This document shows, one piece after another, positions 53,709 to 62,975 of a stretch of DNA of 64,000 nucleotides. Each line of letters opens with the position of its first letter. Position 1 is the first letter of the stretch. The stretch lies in assembly GCA_944326545.1 (NCBI GenBank), contig CALVEH010000006.1, forward strand, positions 1 to 64,000, in the 5' to 3' direction. The DNA comes from Candidatus Gastranaerophilales bacterium (GTDB lineage Bacteria > Cyanobacteriota > Vampirovibrionia > Gastranaerophilales > Gastranaerophilaceae). Position numbers and translations under genes: made by a program. Under the pieces are notes generated by a model. The model did not search any database and was not told the origin of the DNA. It was given only the letters and a program-made list of their open reading frames with translations.

Positions 53709-53876
53709 GTATCTTTAAGTTTTGGAAAACTTCTGGAAATCCAATTATTACGCAGTTTTTTAGCTTTTTCTTTTGGTTTGAATTATTTTTATTTGTTTAG
53801 GCAATTTTGATTTTTAAATTGTTTTTATATAAGTGTAAGGTTAAAAAAAGTTTGGTTATGGTAGGAGATTAAAACA

Positions 53877-54422
53877 GTGTACGCAATTTTTACAATGCGA
53901 AAACTACAATTGACTCAGCGAATCAACAACCTTCAATGCAGATTGATGGAGTTGTCACAAAAGCTTCAAGATCTTTCTGTTTATGCAGGTAACGTCGCTG
54001 ACGGGGTAATTACCCCGGGTGAGTTTATGAGCTCTCCGGCAAGCATTTTCGGCGCTAATATGAATTTCTTTAACAATAGCGTTCCGCAAGCTCTATTTGA
54101 GGCTTCAAGATCAACTCAGATCTACAACTCAAATATGATGAACATGAATGCTGCTTCAGGTGGTCAATACGGTATGATAGTTGATCCATCTAGACCTCAA
54201 TCAATCTACGCCAACCAATTCTTTGTATTTAACGCATTCTTTAAACAAGCTCTTGATGCTGCAGGTAAAGCTGAAGCTCAACAAGTAAAACGTTTAGAGA
54301 CAGATATCACAAACCAAAAATTAATGATTGAAACGCAATTGAAGGCTGCAGAAACTGAACTTCAAAAAGTTGAAGAACAAGAAAGTAAGAATATAGAAAA
54401 GACTGCTCCTAAATATGCATAA
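53877..54422 (+). CDS. Unknown protein with coiled-coil ends
   Basis: A 181-residue protein starting with GTG at 53877; AGGAG stands nine bases upstream, which favours this start over an ATG six codons later. The N-terminal helix (LTQRINNLQCRLMELSQKLQ, about 12-37) and the C-terminal Gln/Glu-rich coiled-coil (about 125-175) flank an Asn/Met-rich middle (about 55-115) with FMSSPASIFGANMNFF. No signal peptide is present. Codons use C and A at third positions more than most neighbours, suggesting high expression. It has its own leader and a terminator 47 bp later. No family is recognised. Confidence 0.75.
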   Translation: MYAIFTMRKLQLTQRINNLQCRLMELSQKLQDLSVYAGNVADGVITPGEFMSSPASIFGANMNFFNNSVPQALFEASRSTQIYNSNMMNMNAASGGQYGMIVDPSRPQSIYANQFFVFNAFFKQALDAAGKAEAQQVKRLETDITNQKLMIETQLKAAETELQKVEEQESKNIEKTAPKYA

Positions 54423-54468
54423 TTAATTAAGATAAGTTAATTCCTCGTGTGTGTGTAGTGAAATAAAA

Positions 54469-54499
54469 AAAAGCTTCTGATTTTATTCAGAAGCTTTTT
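54469..54499. terminator. Bidirectional terminator after the 53877 gene
   Basis: A perfect 12-bp stem, AAAAGCTTCTGA (54469-54480) with TCAGAAGCTTTT (54487-54498), has a 6-nt loop and T- and A-runs on both sides. Confidence 0.93.
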
Positions 54500-54500
54500 A

Positions 54501-54600
54501 ATTGTTCGAGAAAAATTTGCGATAAGGAACGAGAACAAATTTTTTGAGTGACACATTGAAAAGGTGAGTCATTGAGCTTAGAAGGCTCGAAGCGAAAAAG
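54501..54600 (+). other. Possible structured RNA or intergenic repeat element
   Basis: This GC-richer island lies in a gap of 282 bp. AAAAATTTG (54511-54519) pairs with CAAATTTTT (54536-54544). AGTGAC and GTCATT form a second stem around 54547-54573, and GAGC/GCTC a third around 54574-54588. No reading frame is supported. It follows a terminator and precedes the promoter of the next gene, so it may be a small RNA or a dispersed repeat; the orientation is uncertain. Confidence 0.3.
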
Positions 54601-54622
54601 ACGATACCAGATTAGAATTTAA

Positions 54623-54651
54623 TTGATTAATTATTTAAAAAGTTATAGAAT
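54623..54651 (+). promoter_or_regulatory. Candidate promoter of the zinc-ribbon gene at 54705
   Basis: TTGATT (54623-54628), 17-bp spacer, TAGAAT (54646-54651). The TAGAAT box and 17-bp spacing are the same as in the candidate before the other zinc-ribbon gene (22507-22535). Confidence 0.4.
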
Positions 54652-54704
54652 GGTTTAATTACTAATGGTATTTGTTTACCAGTTTATTACAAGGAGAATG
54701 TTAA

Positions 54705-54968
54705 ATGTATCAAGACGAAAAACTCATCTGCGAGGATTGTGGCGTAGAATTTATTTTTACAGCAGGTGAGCAAGAATTTTACGCAGAAAAAGGATTGGTA
54801 AATAAACCAAAACGTTGCAATGAATGTAGAAAAAAAAGACGTCAAAATAATAGAAAAAAGATGTATGACGTTGTTTGTTCAAAGTGTGGCGTAAAAACTC
54901 AAGTACCTTTTAAGCCTGTTTTAGGTAAGGAAGTCTATTGTAAAGAATGTTATAAATCTATGCACTAA
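54705..54968 (+). CDS. Double zinc-ribbon protein (CxxC-x17-CxxC type)
   Basis: An 87-residue protein with two metal sites. The first is ICEDCGVEF with RCNECRKKR (about 9-45); the second, VCSKCGVKT ... YCKECYKSM, has exactly 17 residues between the CxxC pairs, the named CxxC-x17-CxxC family. A basic linker (KKRRQNNRKK) joins them. Such proteins probably bind nucleic acid, but no role is established. AAGGAG precedes the ATG at the right distance. A bidirectional terminator begins at its stop codon. Confidence 0.88.
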   Translation: MYQDEKLICEDCGVEFIFTAGEQEFYAEKGLVNKPKRCNECRKKRRQNNRKKMYDVVCSKCGVKTQVPFKPVLGKEVYCKECYKSMH

Positions 54969-54991
54969 AAAGCACCCATTGGGTGCTTTTT
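54967..54991. terminator. Bidirectional terminator between convergent genes
   Basis: AAAAAGCACCC (54967-54977), loop ATT, GGGTGCTTTTT (54981-54991). It serves the zinc-ribbon gene on plus and the small-peptide genes on minus, and so supports transcription from the minus strand here. Confidence 0.9.
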
Positions 54992-55007
54992 AGCCTCTTT
55001 ATTTCTT

Positions 55008-55154
55008 TTACTTGTCATAAACCGATAGTACCGGTTGATTGTTTATGTCTGTTTCTGCTAATGCATTTATTGATGTGTAAAAATTTACCATACATAATAG
55101 TAATATTGCTATTAATGCATATTTGGCAATGTTTATTTCAGATATTTCTATCAT
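55008..55154 (-). CDS. 48-residue exported or membrane peptide
   Basis: A very short gene. The protein begins MIEISEINIAKYALIAILLL, continues through a hydrophobic core to NALA, and ends ETDINNQPVLSVYDK. This looks like a signal peptide with cleavage after ALA, leaving a 15-residue peptide, or alternatively a tiny membrane protein. GGGGTGG stands just before the start; a GTG two codons upstream (55160) is an alternative. It lies 47 bp downstream of the 53-codon gene and 17 bp before the bidirectional terminator, so the two form a minimal operon. No known family. Confidence 0.5.
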   Translation of the reverse strand: MIEISEINIAKYALIAILLLCMVNFYTSINALAETDINNQPVLSVYDK

Positions 55155-55201
55155 ATCCACCCCGATTGAATAGTAGTCGTTTCTCCTGTGTTGAACTTTG
55201 C

Positions 55202-55363
55202 CTATGCCATTGCGCAGAATGATCCACCCACATTATTAGCTAGTGAACCTGCTGTTTCAACTCCGCCAAATGCTAAAGAACCTGCTGTTTCAACTGGTTT
55301 ATGTTCCAGTCTTTCTGGCTGCTTGTTTGTTGTGAAAAGATTTCCGATTGCTGATACGTTCAT
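55202..55363 (-). CDS. 53-residue peptide with repeated VETAGSLA
   Basis: A very short gene with an excellent ribosome-binding site: AAGGAG seven bases before the ATG at 55363. The peptide starts MNVSAIGNLFTTNKQPERLE, then contains VETAGSLAFGG and VETAGSLANN as a direct repeat of 11 residues, and ends NVGGSFCAMA. It is neutral, has no signal peptide, and has a single Cys four residues from the end. Leader-plus-repeat with a terminal GG and Cys could be a precursor peptide, but no maturation enzyme is adjacent. The repeat is also visible in the DNA. No family is recognised. Confidence 0.55.
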   Translation of the reverse strand: MNVSAIGNLFTTNKQPERLEHKPVETAGSLAFGGVETAGSLANNVGGSFCAMA

Positions 55364-55492
55364 AATTTACTCCTTCTTCTTACATATTCTTCATAGATAT
55401 TTTTTACATACCTTGTATATATATAAAAACAATTTGTTTTTTCTAAATTCAATTATAATTTTTTTCATTACATTTCTTAACATTTGAAACTT

Positions 55493-55519
55493 TCAATGGC
55501 TCTTAAGAGTCTAAATTGA
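55493..55519. promoter_or_regulatory. Dyad upstream of grpE
   Basis: The core CTCTTAAGAG (55500-55509) is a perfect 10-bp palindrome, flanked by TCAAT (55493-55497) and ATTGA (55515-55519). It lies about 30 bp before the grpE -35 box. It is not CIRCE (TTAGCACTC-N9-GAGTGCTAA). A heat-shock operator is possible. Confidence 0.35.
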
Positions 55520-55547
55520 TGAAAAGTTAAAAAATAATTAAATTTCC

Positions 55548-55575
55548 TTGAGTAAATTATTTGATATTTTATAAT
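55548..55575 (+). promoter_or_regulatory. Promoter of grpE-dnaJ
   Basis: TTGAGT (55548-55553), 16-bp spacer, TATAAT (55570-55575). The leader to the ATG at 55609 would be about 27 nt and contains AAAGGA. Confidence 0.65.
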
Positions 55576-55608
55576 TATTATATTGGATATTTATAAAGGA
55601 CAATTATT

Positions 55609-56196
55609 ATGGGGAATGAAAATAAAGATAAAGCTGCTGAAGAAATAAAAAACGATAATAACCCTTTTGCGGCTGTAAATGATGTTAATGAAAAAAGTGA
55701 TTCTGTTTCTTCTGAACAAATTCCTGAAGATGGTGAAATTGCAGATGAAATCACTTCGCTTAAATCTGAATTGGAAAAAGTGAACAATCAATATATCAGA
55801 CTTGCTGCGGATTTTGATAATTATCGTAAAAGACAACTACAGGAAAGAGAAGCGTTGTTGAAATATGGTGCTGAAGAAACTTTGAAAAAGATGATTGAAG
55901 CACTTGATAATATAGACAGAGCGAAAAAGTCAGTAGAAAATGTTGATGACGTTAACACAGTAAAAGACAGTTATAATATTGTTTTTAAACAAATTTTTGA
56001 CGTTCTTGAAAAAATAGGACTTGAAGTCATAGATACAAAAGATAAGGAATTTGATCCTAATTGGCACGAAGCAGTGATGCAAACTCCAACTAGTGAATAT
56101 CCTGAAAATACTATTATTGCTGAATTACAAAAAGGATATAAACTAGGGGATAAAGTATTAAGACCATCGCTTGTTAATGTTGCAGTTAGTGAATAG
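55609..56196 (+). CDS. grpE: Nucleotide exchange factor GrpE
   Basis: Releases ADP from DnaK. A 195-residue protein with a disordered acidic start (1-45), a long coiled-coil (about 48-100, [31 protein letters not shown]) and the C-terminal beta domain ([30 protein letters not shown]). The stop TAG overlaps the region of the dnaJ start. DnaK itself is not in the window. Confidence 0.96.
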   Translation: MGNENKDKAAEEIKNDNNPFAAVNDVNEKSDSVSSEQIPEDGEIADEITSLKSELEKVNNQYIRLAADFDNYRKRQLQEREALLKYGAEETLKKMIEALDNIDRAKKSVENVDDVNTVKDSYNIVFKQIFDVLEKIGLEVIDTKDKEFDPNWHEAVMQTPTSEYPENTIIAELQKGYKLGDKVLRPSLVNVAVSE

Positions 56197-56204
56197 TGGG
56201 GAAT

Positions 56205-57329
56205 ATGGCAAATTATTACGAAATTTTAGGTGTTAGCAAAGAAGCTACACAAGCCGAGATAAAATCTGCGTTTAGAAAAAAAGCTAGAGAGTTGCATCCT
56301 GATGTTAACAAAGCACCAGATGCAGAAGAAAAGTTTAAAGAACTCGGTAAGGCATATGAGACACTTTCAAATGAAGAAAAACGTTCTCTATATGACCGAT
56401 ATGGTGAAGAAGGGCTTGCTAATGCAGGTTTCGACAGCTCAGGCCCGTTTGATTTTGGATTTGGCGATATAAACGATATTTTCGAGTCGTTTTTTGGCGG
56501 AATGGGAGGATTTTCAGGTTCGCAGGTTGATCCAAATGCTCCTCAGCGTGGTCATGATTTAAGATTAGATATCGAATTGGAATTTGAAGAAGCTGTATTT
56601 GGTATTGAAAAGGAAATTAAAATCGACCACCTTGAAATGTGTAAAGACTGCTATGGTACCGGAGCTCAGCCGGGAACTAAACCGACTATATGCCCAGATT
56701 GTAATGGTAAGGGTCGTGTTGCACATGTTACAAGAACTATTTTAGGTAGCATTCAGCAAGTTACAACTTGTTCGAGATGTGGCGGTTCTGGTCAAATTAT
56801 CGGTTCACCTTGCAAAACTTGTAATGGTGAAGGACGTATTGAAAAAGAAAAGACACTTAAGGTTAAAATTCCTGCAGGTGTTGATAACAATGCTAAAATC
56901 CGTGTTGCCAAAGAAGGTGATGCTGGTAAAAATGGCGGTTCTAGCGGCGATTTGTACATAGTAATGCATGTAAAACCGCATGCTGAATTCAAACGAGAAG
57001 GGTTTAATATTTATTCAGAGGTATATATTAGCCTTCCTCAGGCTGTTTTAGGAGACTCTATACAGGTGAATACTGTTCATGGCGTGAAGGACTTGGCCGT
57101 GCCTGCTGGAATAGAATATGGTAAAATACTTACTATAAAAAATGCAGGTGTTCCTTATTTAGGGCATCCTGAAAAAAGAGGTGATCACCTTGTAATGGTT
57201 AAATATAAGGCACCGAAATCTATAAATGATGAAGAAAGACGTTTGTATAAGAAACTGTTTGAATTATCAGAAAATAAAAAACCTTCTGAAAAACTTATTG
57301 ATAAGTTTAAAAATGTTATTCACAACTAA
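56205..57329 (+). CDS. dnaJ: Chaperone DnaJ
   Basis: Hsp40 co-chaperone that stimulates DnaK ATPase. The ATG at 56205 gives [10 protein letters not shown]; an in-frame GTG at 56196 overlaps grpE and is less likely. The J domain has H31-P32-D33, followed by a Gly/Phe-rich linker (about 72-108). Four CxxCxGxG zinc repeats follow ([32 protein letters not shown]), then two C-terminal beta domains. At 374 residues it is normal. It follows grpE by 8 bp; no hrcA is nearby. Confidence 0.97.
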   Translation: MANYYEILGVSKEATQAEIKSAFRKKARELHPDVNKAPDAEEKFKELGKAYETLSNEEKRSLYDRYGEEGLANAGFDSSGPFDFGFGDINDIFESFFGGMGGFSGSQVDPNAPQRGHDLRLDIELEFEEAVFGIEKEIKIDHLEMCKDCYGTGAQPGTKPTICPDCNGKGRVAHVTRTILGSIQQVTTCSRCGGSGQIIGSPCKTCNGEGRIEKEKTLKVKIPAGVDNNAKIRVAKEGDAGKNGGSSGDLYIVMHVKPHAEFKREGFNIYSEVYISLPQAVLGDSIQVNTVHGVKDLAVPAGIEYGKILTIKNAGVPYLGHPEKRGDHLVMVKYKAPKSINDEERRLYKKLFELSENKKPSEKLIDKFKNVIHN

Positions 57330-57344
57330 ATATATAGGGAGTGT

Positions 57345-58790
57345 ATGATGAGATTTAATTTTAAAAATATTGCTGTTTTGATGCTTGTATATTTGTTGTC
57401 TGCAATGTCATCTTACGCAACCAAGCTCCCTACATATGTGCTCGATAAAATAAAAAAGGAATTGCCTAATTCAAGTATTAGGTTTGATGGGTTGGTAACT
57501 TTGCCTGATGGCACTATTTATTTGCCTGTTTTGCCGTCAAATCCTAAGAAAAATCCAACAGGAAAGATTACTACAACTTATCCTTTTAATAAAAAATTAT
57601 CTCAGCTTCCAGAGGTTGTTGTATTTGATTCAAATTTTGCATTGTTGAAAGTTATTAAAAATGCAAAAGGGCAAATTACAGTAACTGATACAAAGAATAT
57701 TCCATTTGTTGTTAAAACTGGTTTATTTCCACAAGATATGTTGGTTCCTCCAGGTTTAATTATTCCTGAGGATTTAAAAATAATGATGGGTGACCTTGTA
57801 ATTAACACAAAGGATTCAAGAGTTAATGACATATTGAAGAATAGTTCAAGACTCAATAAGAATGAAAATGTAGCTCAAAATATAAAGCCTGTTAGTTCTC
57901 TTATTAATAAAACTTTGCTTGTAACAGTTTTAGATTCTAAGGTTGTAAGTGTAATTCCTACAGATTCTACTGCTCCAAAATATACATTTAGAATGGAAAA
58001 CTTGCCAAAGTTTGTTCAACCTTTTGGTAATGATAGATATCTTTTAGTTGCTGCAGCTGGAAAAACCTATGTTGAGGTAGCTGACGTTGAACAAGAGGTT
58101 ATTGCTAAAAAAATCGATCTTTCATATCAACCTTCAGAAGTTGTTCTGAATAATGATAAATCAAAAGCTTATGTAGCTGTTTTTGATGATCAATCTATTT
58201 TTGTTATTGATTTAAAAAATATGACTTTACTGGAAAAGATCAAAGTTAAAGGCTATCCAAAGAATATATCAATTAATGAAGAAAACTCAGCAATTGTATA
58301 TTCAGATAGAAATACCGGTGATATTTATACTTTAGCATTGAACGAGACTTACTTAAACAGATATGTTTATAATGCTTCCAATATTTCTAAACTTGCTTTA
58401 AGAGGCAACAATGTGTATGTATTGTCACGTAGTGAGAATGAACTACAAGTAATTGATTGTGAGTTACAAGATATTATTTATAACCAACCTTTGGCTAGTA
58501 AGCCTGTAGATATGCTTCTTATGAATAATAAGTTGTATATCTTGTGTGCTTCTAATGAGCTTGATATCTTTAATTTGGAAGATTTTTCATTGGTTAATAA
58601 ATATACTATTCCGGGTGGCGGTTTTTCCAAAAAAATTGTCATGATACCAAATTCAAATAATTTGTTAATAACAAACGTCTCAGAAAGAAAATATCATGTT
58701 TATGATTTAGCAAAAAATGCTGTTATTCAGACAGTATCTTTGCCTATAAATATTAGTGATTTACAACTTTTAAACAGAAAAATTAAATAA
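57345..58790 (+). CDS. Exported beta-propeller-like protein
   Basis: A 481-residue protein. It has a signal peptide (RFNFKNIAVLMLVYLLSAMS, cleavage near SYA-TK, residue 26). Residues 27-180 are an N-terminal part with no known motif. From about 190 to the end, repeating four-strand blades such as DDQSIFVIDLKNMTLLEKIK and NELDIFNLEDFSLVNKYTIP suggest a seven-bladed YVTN/YncE-like propeller. It probably acts in the periplasm as a binding protein. The ATG at 57345 or the next codon is the start. It lies 15 bp after dnaJ and 1 bp before the methyltransferase gene. Confidence 0.8.
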   Translation: MMRFNFKNIAVLMLVYLLSAMSSYATKLPTYVLDKIKKELPNSSIRFDGLVTLPDGTIYLPVLPSNPKKNPTGKITTTYPFNKKLSQLPEVVVFDSNFALLKVIKNAKGQITVTDTKNIPFVVKTGLFPQDMLVPPGLIIPEDLKIMMGDLVINTKDSRVNDILKNSSRLNKNENVAQNIKPVSSLINKTLLVTVLDSKVVSVIPTDSTAPKYTFRMENLPKFVQPFGNDRYLLVAAAGKTYVEVADVEQEVIAKKIDLSYQPSEVVLNNDKSKAYVAVFDDQSIFVIDLKNMTLLEKIKVKGYPKNISINEENSAIVYSDRNTGDIYTLALNETYLNRYVYNASNISKLALRGNNVYVLSRSENELQVIDCELQDIIYNQPLASKPVDMLLMNNKLYILCASNELDIFNLEDFSLVNKYTIPGGGFSKKIVMIPNSNNLLITNVSERKYHVYDLAKNAVIQTVSLPINISDLQLLNRKIK

Positions 58791-58791
58791 T

Positions 58792-59349
58792 ATGAACACA
58801 GAAATGTTAAAACTTATCGAAAAACTAGAAGAAACTCAGCACGAGTTTTGGAATATATCGCATCAAACCGCTGAGTTTATAAGTATGTTGATTAAAATTT
58901 CAAATGTTAAGAATGTGCTTGAAATAGGTACTTCAAATGGCTATTCTGCATTGTGGATTGCTGATGCATTGAGAGAAGCTGGTAACAATGGTAAATTAAC
59001 TACAATTGAATTCTATGAAAAAAGACAGTGTATTGCACGTGATAACATTGAAAAATGCGGTTTATCGGATTATGTTTGTTTTAGACAAGGTCGTGCTTTA
59101 GAAATTTTGGCTGATTTAGATTTTGTGCCTGATTTGGTGTTTATTGATGCCAATAAGTCCGAATATATTCAGTATTTTAATTTATTAAAAGACAAGTTGC
59201 ATAAAGGGGCTATTGTATTAGCAGACAATGTTGTATCTCACGCACCTAAAGTGGCTGATTTTCTTGAAGAAATTAAAAATGATGAAAGATACCAATCTCA
59301 GGTTTTAGACTTGCCTGCAGGGCTGCTAATGGCTTTAAAATTAGTTTAA
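58792..59349 (+). CDS. SAM-dependent O-methyltransferase, class I
   Basis: A 185-residue protein of the O-methyltransferase (methyltransf_3/COMT-like) family. SAM motif I is VLEIGTSNGYSALWIADALR, motif II has KLTTIEFYEKRQ, and the metal-binding region is DLVFIDANKSEYIQYF with VLADNVVSHAP. It is slightly shorter than catechol O-methyltransferase-like enzymes (about 220). The substrate is unknown. It follows the propeller gene at once and ends 9 bp inside the convergent membrane phosphatase gene. Confidence 0.9.
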   Translation: MNTEMLKLIEKLEETQHEFWNISHQTAEFISMLIKISNVKNVLEIGTSNGYSALWIADALREAGNNGKLTTIEFYEKRQCIARDNIEKCGLSDYVCFRQGRALEILADLDFVPDLVFIDANKSEYIQYFNLLKDKLHKGAIVLADNVVSHAPKVADFLEEIKNDERYQSQVLDLPAGLLMALKLV

Positions 59350-60315
59350 TTGTAATGTTGCATATATTGGAAAATGATCGCTGCCTATTTTATTTCCTCT
59401 ATTGTAATTTTGTATCTGTATGTTTTTTGATACAATTATGTGATCCAATGTTATTCTTAAAATTTCAGGAAATTTTGTTGTCCATGTGCCTTTAATTTCT
59501 GATTGTTGTGATTGTGCGTCTATGCCACCTTCTTTTTTTATTGTGTTTTTATATATATGAGAAAATATAGTTGTATTAAAATCACCAGCTACTATAATTT
59601 TCTCTTTATTATTGATTTTGCTTGCAATATTTTTCAACATAGTGTTTCTTGCTAATAAGTATTCTTTATTAGTTGGTGGTAGTGTATGTACGCAATACAA
59701 AGTAAATATTTGATTTCTAATTGATATATCTGCTTTAATGACTGGTACTGCGTAATCGCTCCAGTATTCTATTTTTTGATTTTTTAATGGTAATTTTGAG
59801 TATAGTGCTATTCCGAAGTTATCTTCACTAGGGCATTCTAGGCTGTACTCATAATACTTATTTATTGTTTTTATGTTTTCAATCCATTTATCATTGACTT
59901 CTAAAACTATAGCTATGTCAGGTTTTTGTCTTTTTAATTCTTCCAAAAATAAATTATAATTATTATTTTCTGTTAAAACATTGTAAACACCTATTTTTAC
60001 TCCTTTATTATTATTTGAGTATACAGGCTTATGTAGGTATGGATTTAATTCATACACATTACATATTAATAGTATTGATAAAAGTATTGACCCAATTTTT
60101 TTTATTCTTTTATATTTTACAAATAAAATAAATGTTACAAAGAAAATAAAAATTATTGCTATATACTGTATTCGAAAATGTGATATCAAATCAATAAAGA
60201 TGTTTTCTGTTGGGAAAAACGATGCTATATTTACAATACTAAATATTACTAACCAGAATATTATTCTGTTTGCAATTATTTTTTCTATGTTTTCATTTCT
60301 TAATTGTATTTTCAT
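59341..60315 (-). CDS. Membrane-anchored endonuclease/exonuclease/phosphatase-fold protein
   Basis: A 324-residue protein. Three N-terminal membrane helices (about 15-32, 45-65 and 75-92) precede an EEP-fold domain (about 105-324). This domain has VYNVLTENNN, the metal-binding Glu of IAIVLEVNDKW, the VHTLPPTN segment, VAGDFNTT with the Asp-x-Asn pair, and the final GSDHFPIYATL His. The catalytic residues are intact, so activity outside the membrane on a lipid, nucleic acid or sugar-phosphate is likely; the substrate is not known. Its ATG lies 38 bp after the clpC terminator. Confidence 0.85.
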   Translation of the reverse strand: MKIQLRNENIEKIIANRIIFWLVIFSIVNIASFFPTENIFIDLISHFRIQYIAIIFIFFVTFILFVKYKRIKKIGSILLSILLICNVYELNPYLHKPVYSNNNKGVKIGVYNVLTENNNYNLFLEELKRQKPDIAIVLEVNDKWIENIKTINKYYEYSLECPSEDNFGIALYSKLPLKNQKIEYWSDYAVPVIKADISIRNQIFTLYCVHTLPPTNKEYLLARNTMLKNIASKINNKEKIIVAGDFNTTIFSHIYKNTIKKEGGIDAQSQQSEIKGTWTTKFPEILRITLDHIIVSKNIQIQNYNRGNKIGSDHFPIYATLQLN

Positions 60316-60352
60316 AAAATATTTGTTGAGCGTATCTATTTATTATTTTAAT

Positions 60353-60382
60353 AAAAAAGACAGTTATTAAACTGTCTTTTTT
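60353..60382 (-). terminator. Terminator of clpC
   Basis: A perfect 13-bp stem, AAAAAAGACAGTT (60353-60365) with AACTGTCTTTTTT (60370-60382), has a 4-nt loop. It lies 22 bp after the clpC stop; the stem ends in T-runs on both strands. Confidence 0.93.
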
Positions 60383-60404
60383 ATTTTGTAAATTTATTTA
60401 CTTT

Positions 60405-62867
60405 TTACTTTGCTGCCTCAGCTTTTTCTCCAACTTTTTCGAAAACAATTTTCTTGTCTTCGAGTTTTGCAGAAATCACATCGCCAGCTTTGTATTTACC
60501 ATTAAGTATTTCTTCAGCAAGAGTATCTTCAATTTTCTTTTGAATAACTCTTCTAAGTGGTCTTGCGCCGTATGCTTCTGAATAACCTTCATCAGCAAGG
60601 TAGTCTTTGACCTCATCAGAAACTTCAATAGAAAAGTCGTGTGATTGGATACGTTTAACCAAATCTTTAAACATAAGATCAACGATTTCTCTGATTTCTG
60701 GTTTGCTAAGATGAGAGAATACGATTATGTCATCGATTCTGTTAAGGAATTCTGGTCTGAATGCTTTTTTCATTTCTTCCATAACAGTATCTTTGAGGTG
60801 TTCGTATTTATCTTTAGACTCATCATTTGAAATTGAGAAACCTAGCTTAGATGTTGTTGTTATCATGCTGGCACCAACGTTACTTGTCATAATGATAATA
60901 GTGTTTTTGAAGTTTATGTGTCTTCCTTTTGCATCTGTCAAACGACCATCATCCAGTATTTGCAACATGATATTGAATACATCTGGGTGTGCTTTTTCAA
61001 TTTCATCAAACAATACAACAGAGTATGGCTTTTTACGAATAGTCTCTGTCAAGTGACCACCGTCATCATATCCAACATAGCCAGGAGGCGAACCGATAAG
61101 TTTTGCTGTAGAATGTTTTTCCATAAATTCTGACATATCTACTCTTATCATATTGTCTTCAGAGCCAAATACAGCTTCTGCTAACGCTTTTGCAAGCTCA
61201 GTTTTACCAACACCTGTTGGACCAGCAAAAATAAAGCTTCCGATTGGTCTGTTAGGAGCTTTTAAGCCAACACGAGCTCTTCTGATTGCTTTTGATAAAG
61301 AAACTACGGCTTGATCTTGACCTATTACTCTGTTGTGTAATGTTTCTTCAAGTTTAAGCAATCTTTCTGACTCTTTTTCTGTAATCTTTGTAGTTGGAAT
61401 ACCTGTCATTGTACTTACAACTTCAGCAACATTCTCTGGAGTTACGACAGGTTTGTTTGCATCGTGTTCGTCTTTCCATTGTTGAGACATTTCTCTTATC
61501 TTTTCTTTTAAGTCAGCTTCTTTGTCTCTAAGATTTGATGCGTGTTCGAACTCTTGATTTCTTATTGCATCTTCTTTTTGTTTAATAATATTTTTGAGTT
61601 CTTTTTCGAGCTCTTTACCTTCCGGTGGCAATGAGCTTACATTAAGACGAACTTTTGAGCTTGCTTCGTCTATGATATCTATTGCTTTATCAGGTAAAAA
61701 TCTGTCTGTTATGTATTTATCAGACAAAGAAACAGCTGCAATAATTGCTTCATCAGATATTTTCAATCTGTGGTGTTCTTCGTATTTAGATTTTAAACCT
61801 CTAATGATTTCAATAGATTCATCGATTGAAGGTTGATCTATTATTACAGGTTGGAATCTTCTTTCCAAAGCTGCGTCTTTTTCAACATATTTTCTGTATT
61901 CATCAAGTGTAGTGGCACCAATAACTTGAATTTCACCTCTTGATAATGCTGGTTTTAATATGTTAGCAGCATCGATTGCCCCTTCAGCAGCTCCTGCGCC
62001 TATCAATGTATGCATTTCATCGATTACAAGAATAACATTACCGGCTTGTCTGATTTCATCCATAATCTTTTTAAGACGTTCTTCAAACTCACCTCTGTAT
62101 TTTGTACCTGCAACCAACAAGCCCATATCGAGTTGGATAATCTTTTTGCCTTCAAGAATATCAGGAACATCCGAATTAACTATTCTTATAGCCAATCCTT
62201 CCGCTACTGCTGTTTTACCAACACCCGGTTCACCTATTAAAACAGGGTTGTTTTTTGTTCTTCTTGCAAGAATTTGTATAAGACGTTCAATTTCTTTTTC
62301 TCTGCCAACAACAGGATCCAGTCTTTGTTCTTGAGCTGCTAACGTCAAGTCTGTTCCAAATTCATCAAGCGAAGGTGTTTTTGTCTTTCCGCCTGACGCT
62401 GTACCTGCTGTAGCTGTTTGAGCTGCCGGTTTAGATTCTCCGAGCATTTTTATAATATTGCTTCTTAGTTTATTTAAATCAACGCCTAGATTTTCAAGTA
62501 CTCTTGCAGCAACACCTTCACCTTCTCTAATAAGTCCAAGTAAAAGGTGTTCTGTACCGATATAGTTGTGACCCAATTGTCTTGCTTCGTCCCAAGAAAG
62601 TTCAAGAACTCTTTTGGCTCTTGGGGTAAATGGGATTTCTACCGCTACAAATCCTGAGCCTCTGCCTATTATCTTTTCAACTTCTGCTCTTGCGTCTTTG
62701 AGAGTAATCCCCATTGATTTTAGCGTTTTGGAAGCAACACCTGTGCCTTCACCGATTAGACCAAGCAAAACTTGCTCTGTACCGACAAAGTTGTGACCTA
62801 ATCTTCTCGCTTCTTCTTGTGCGAGCATGATTACCTTTATCGCTTTCTCTGTAAAACGTTCAAACAT
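60405..62867 (-). CDS. clpC: ATP-dependent Clp protease ATPase subunit ClpC
   Basis: Hsp100 unfoldase that feeds substrates to ClpP. The start at 62867 ([20 protein letters not shown]) follows AGGAG by six bases and gives 820 residues. Domains: two N-terminal Clp_N repeats (about 3-145), AAA-1 ([15 protein letters not shown], about 210), a UVR-like middle coiled-coil ([20 protein letters not shown], about 430-460), AAA-2 ([20 protein letters not shown], about 555) and the D2-small domain. A TATAAT at 62892-62887 and the small dyad TTGGT-N8-ACCAA are just upstream. The gene is single. Confidence 0.97.
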   Translation of the reverse strand: MFERFTEKAIKVIMLAQEEARRLGHNFVGTEQVLLGLIGEGTGVASKTLKSMGITLKDARAEVEKIIGRGSGFVAVEIPFTPRAKRVLELSWDEARQLGHNYIGTEHLLLGLIREGEGVAARVLENLGVDLNKLRSNIIKMLGESKPAAQTATAGTASGGKTKTPSLDEFGTDLTLAAQEQRLDPVVGREKEIERLIQILARRTKNNPVLIGEPGVGKTAVAEGLAIRIVNSDVPDILEGKKIIQLDMGLLVAGTKYRGEFEERLKKIMDEIRQAGNVILVIDEMHTLIGAGAAEGAIDAANILKPALSRGEIQVIGATTLDEYRKYVEKDAALERRFQPVIIDQPSIDESIEIIRGLKSKYEEHHRLKISDEAIIAAVSLSDKYITDRFLPDKAIDIIDEASSKVRLNVSSLPPEGKELEKELKNIIKQKEDAIRNQEFEHASNLRDKEADLKEKIREMSQQWKDEHDANKPVVTPENVAEVVSTMTGIPTTKITEKESERLLKLEETLHNRVIGQDQAVVSLSKAIRRARVGLKAPNRPIGSFIFAGPTGVGKTELAKALAEAVFGSEDNMIRVDMSEFMEKHSTAKLIGSPPGYVGYDDGGHLTETIRKKPYSVVLFDEIEKAHPDVFNIMLQILDDGRLTDAKGRHINFKNTIIIMTSNVGASMITTTSKLGFSISNDESKDKYEHLKDTVMEEMKKAFRPEFLNRIDDIIVFSHLSKPEIREIVDLMFKDLVKRIQSHDFSIEVSDEVKDYLADEGYSEAYGARPLRRVIQKKIEDTLAEEILNGKYKAGDVISAKLEDKKIVFEKVGEKAEAAK

Positions 62868-62975
62868 TATTAACTCCTGTCCGTATATTATAAAGTTTAT
62901 TTGGTTATAATGTACCAACTTAAACTTATTTTTAACTATTGTACCTCATAAGGTACTTATCTTTCAACTTAAATT

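Noticed and set aside
54983-55487. Plus-strand frames over the two small minus-strand genes
   Set aside because: No ribosome-binding sites and odd composition, whereas the minus strand has AAGGAG, a signal-peptide-like product and a terminator on the correct side.
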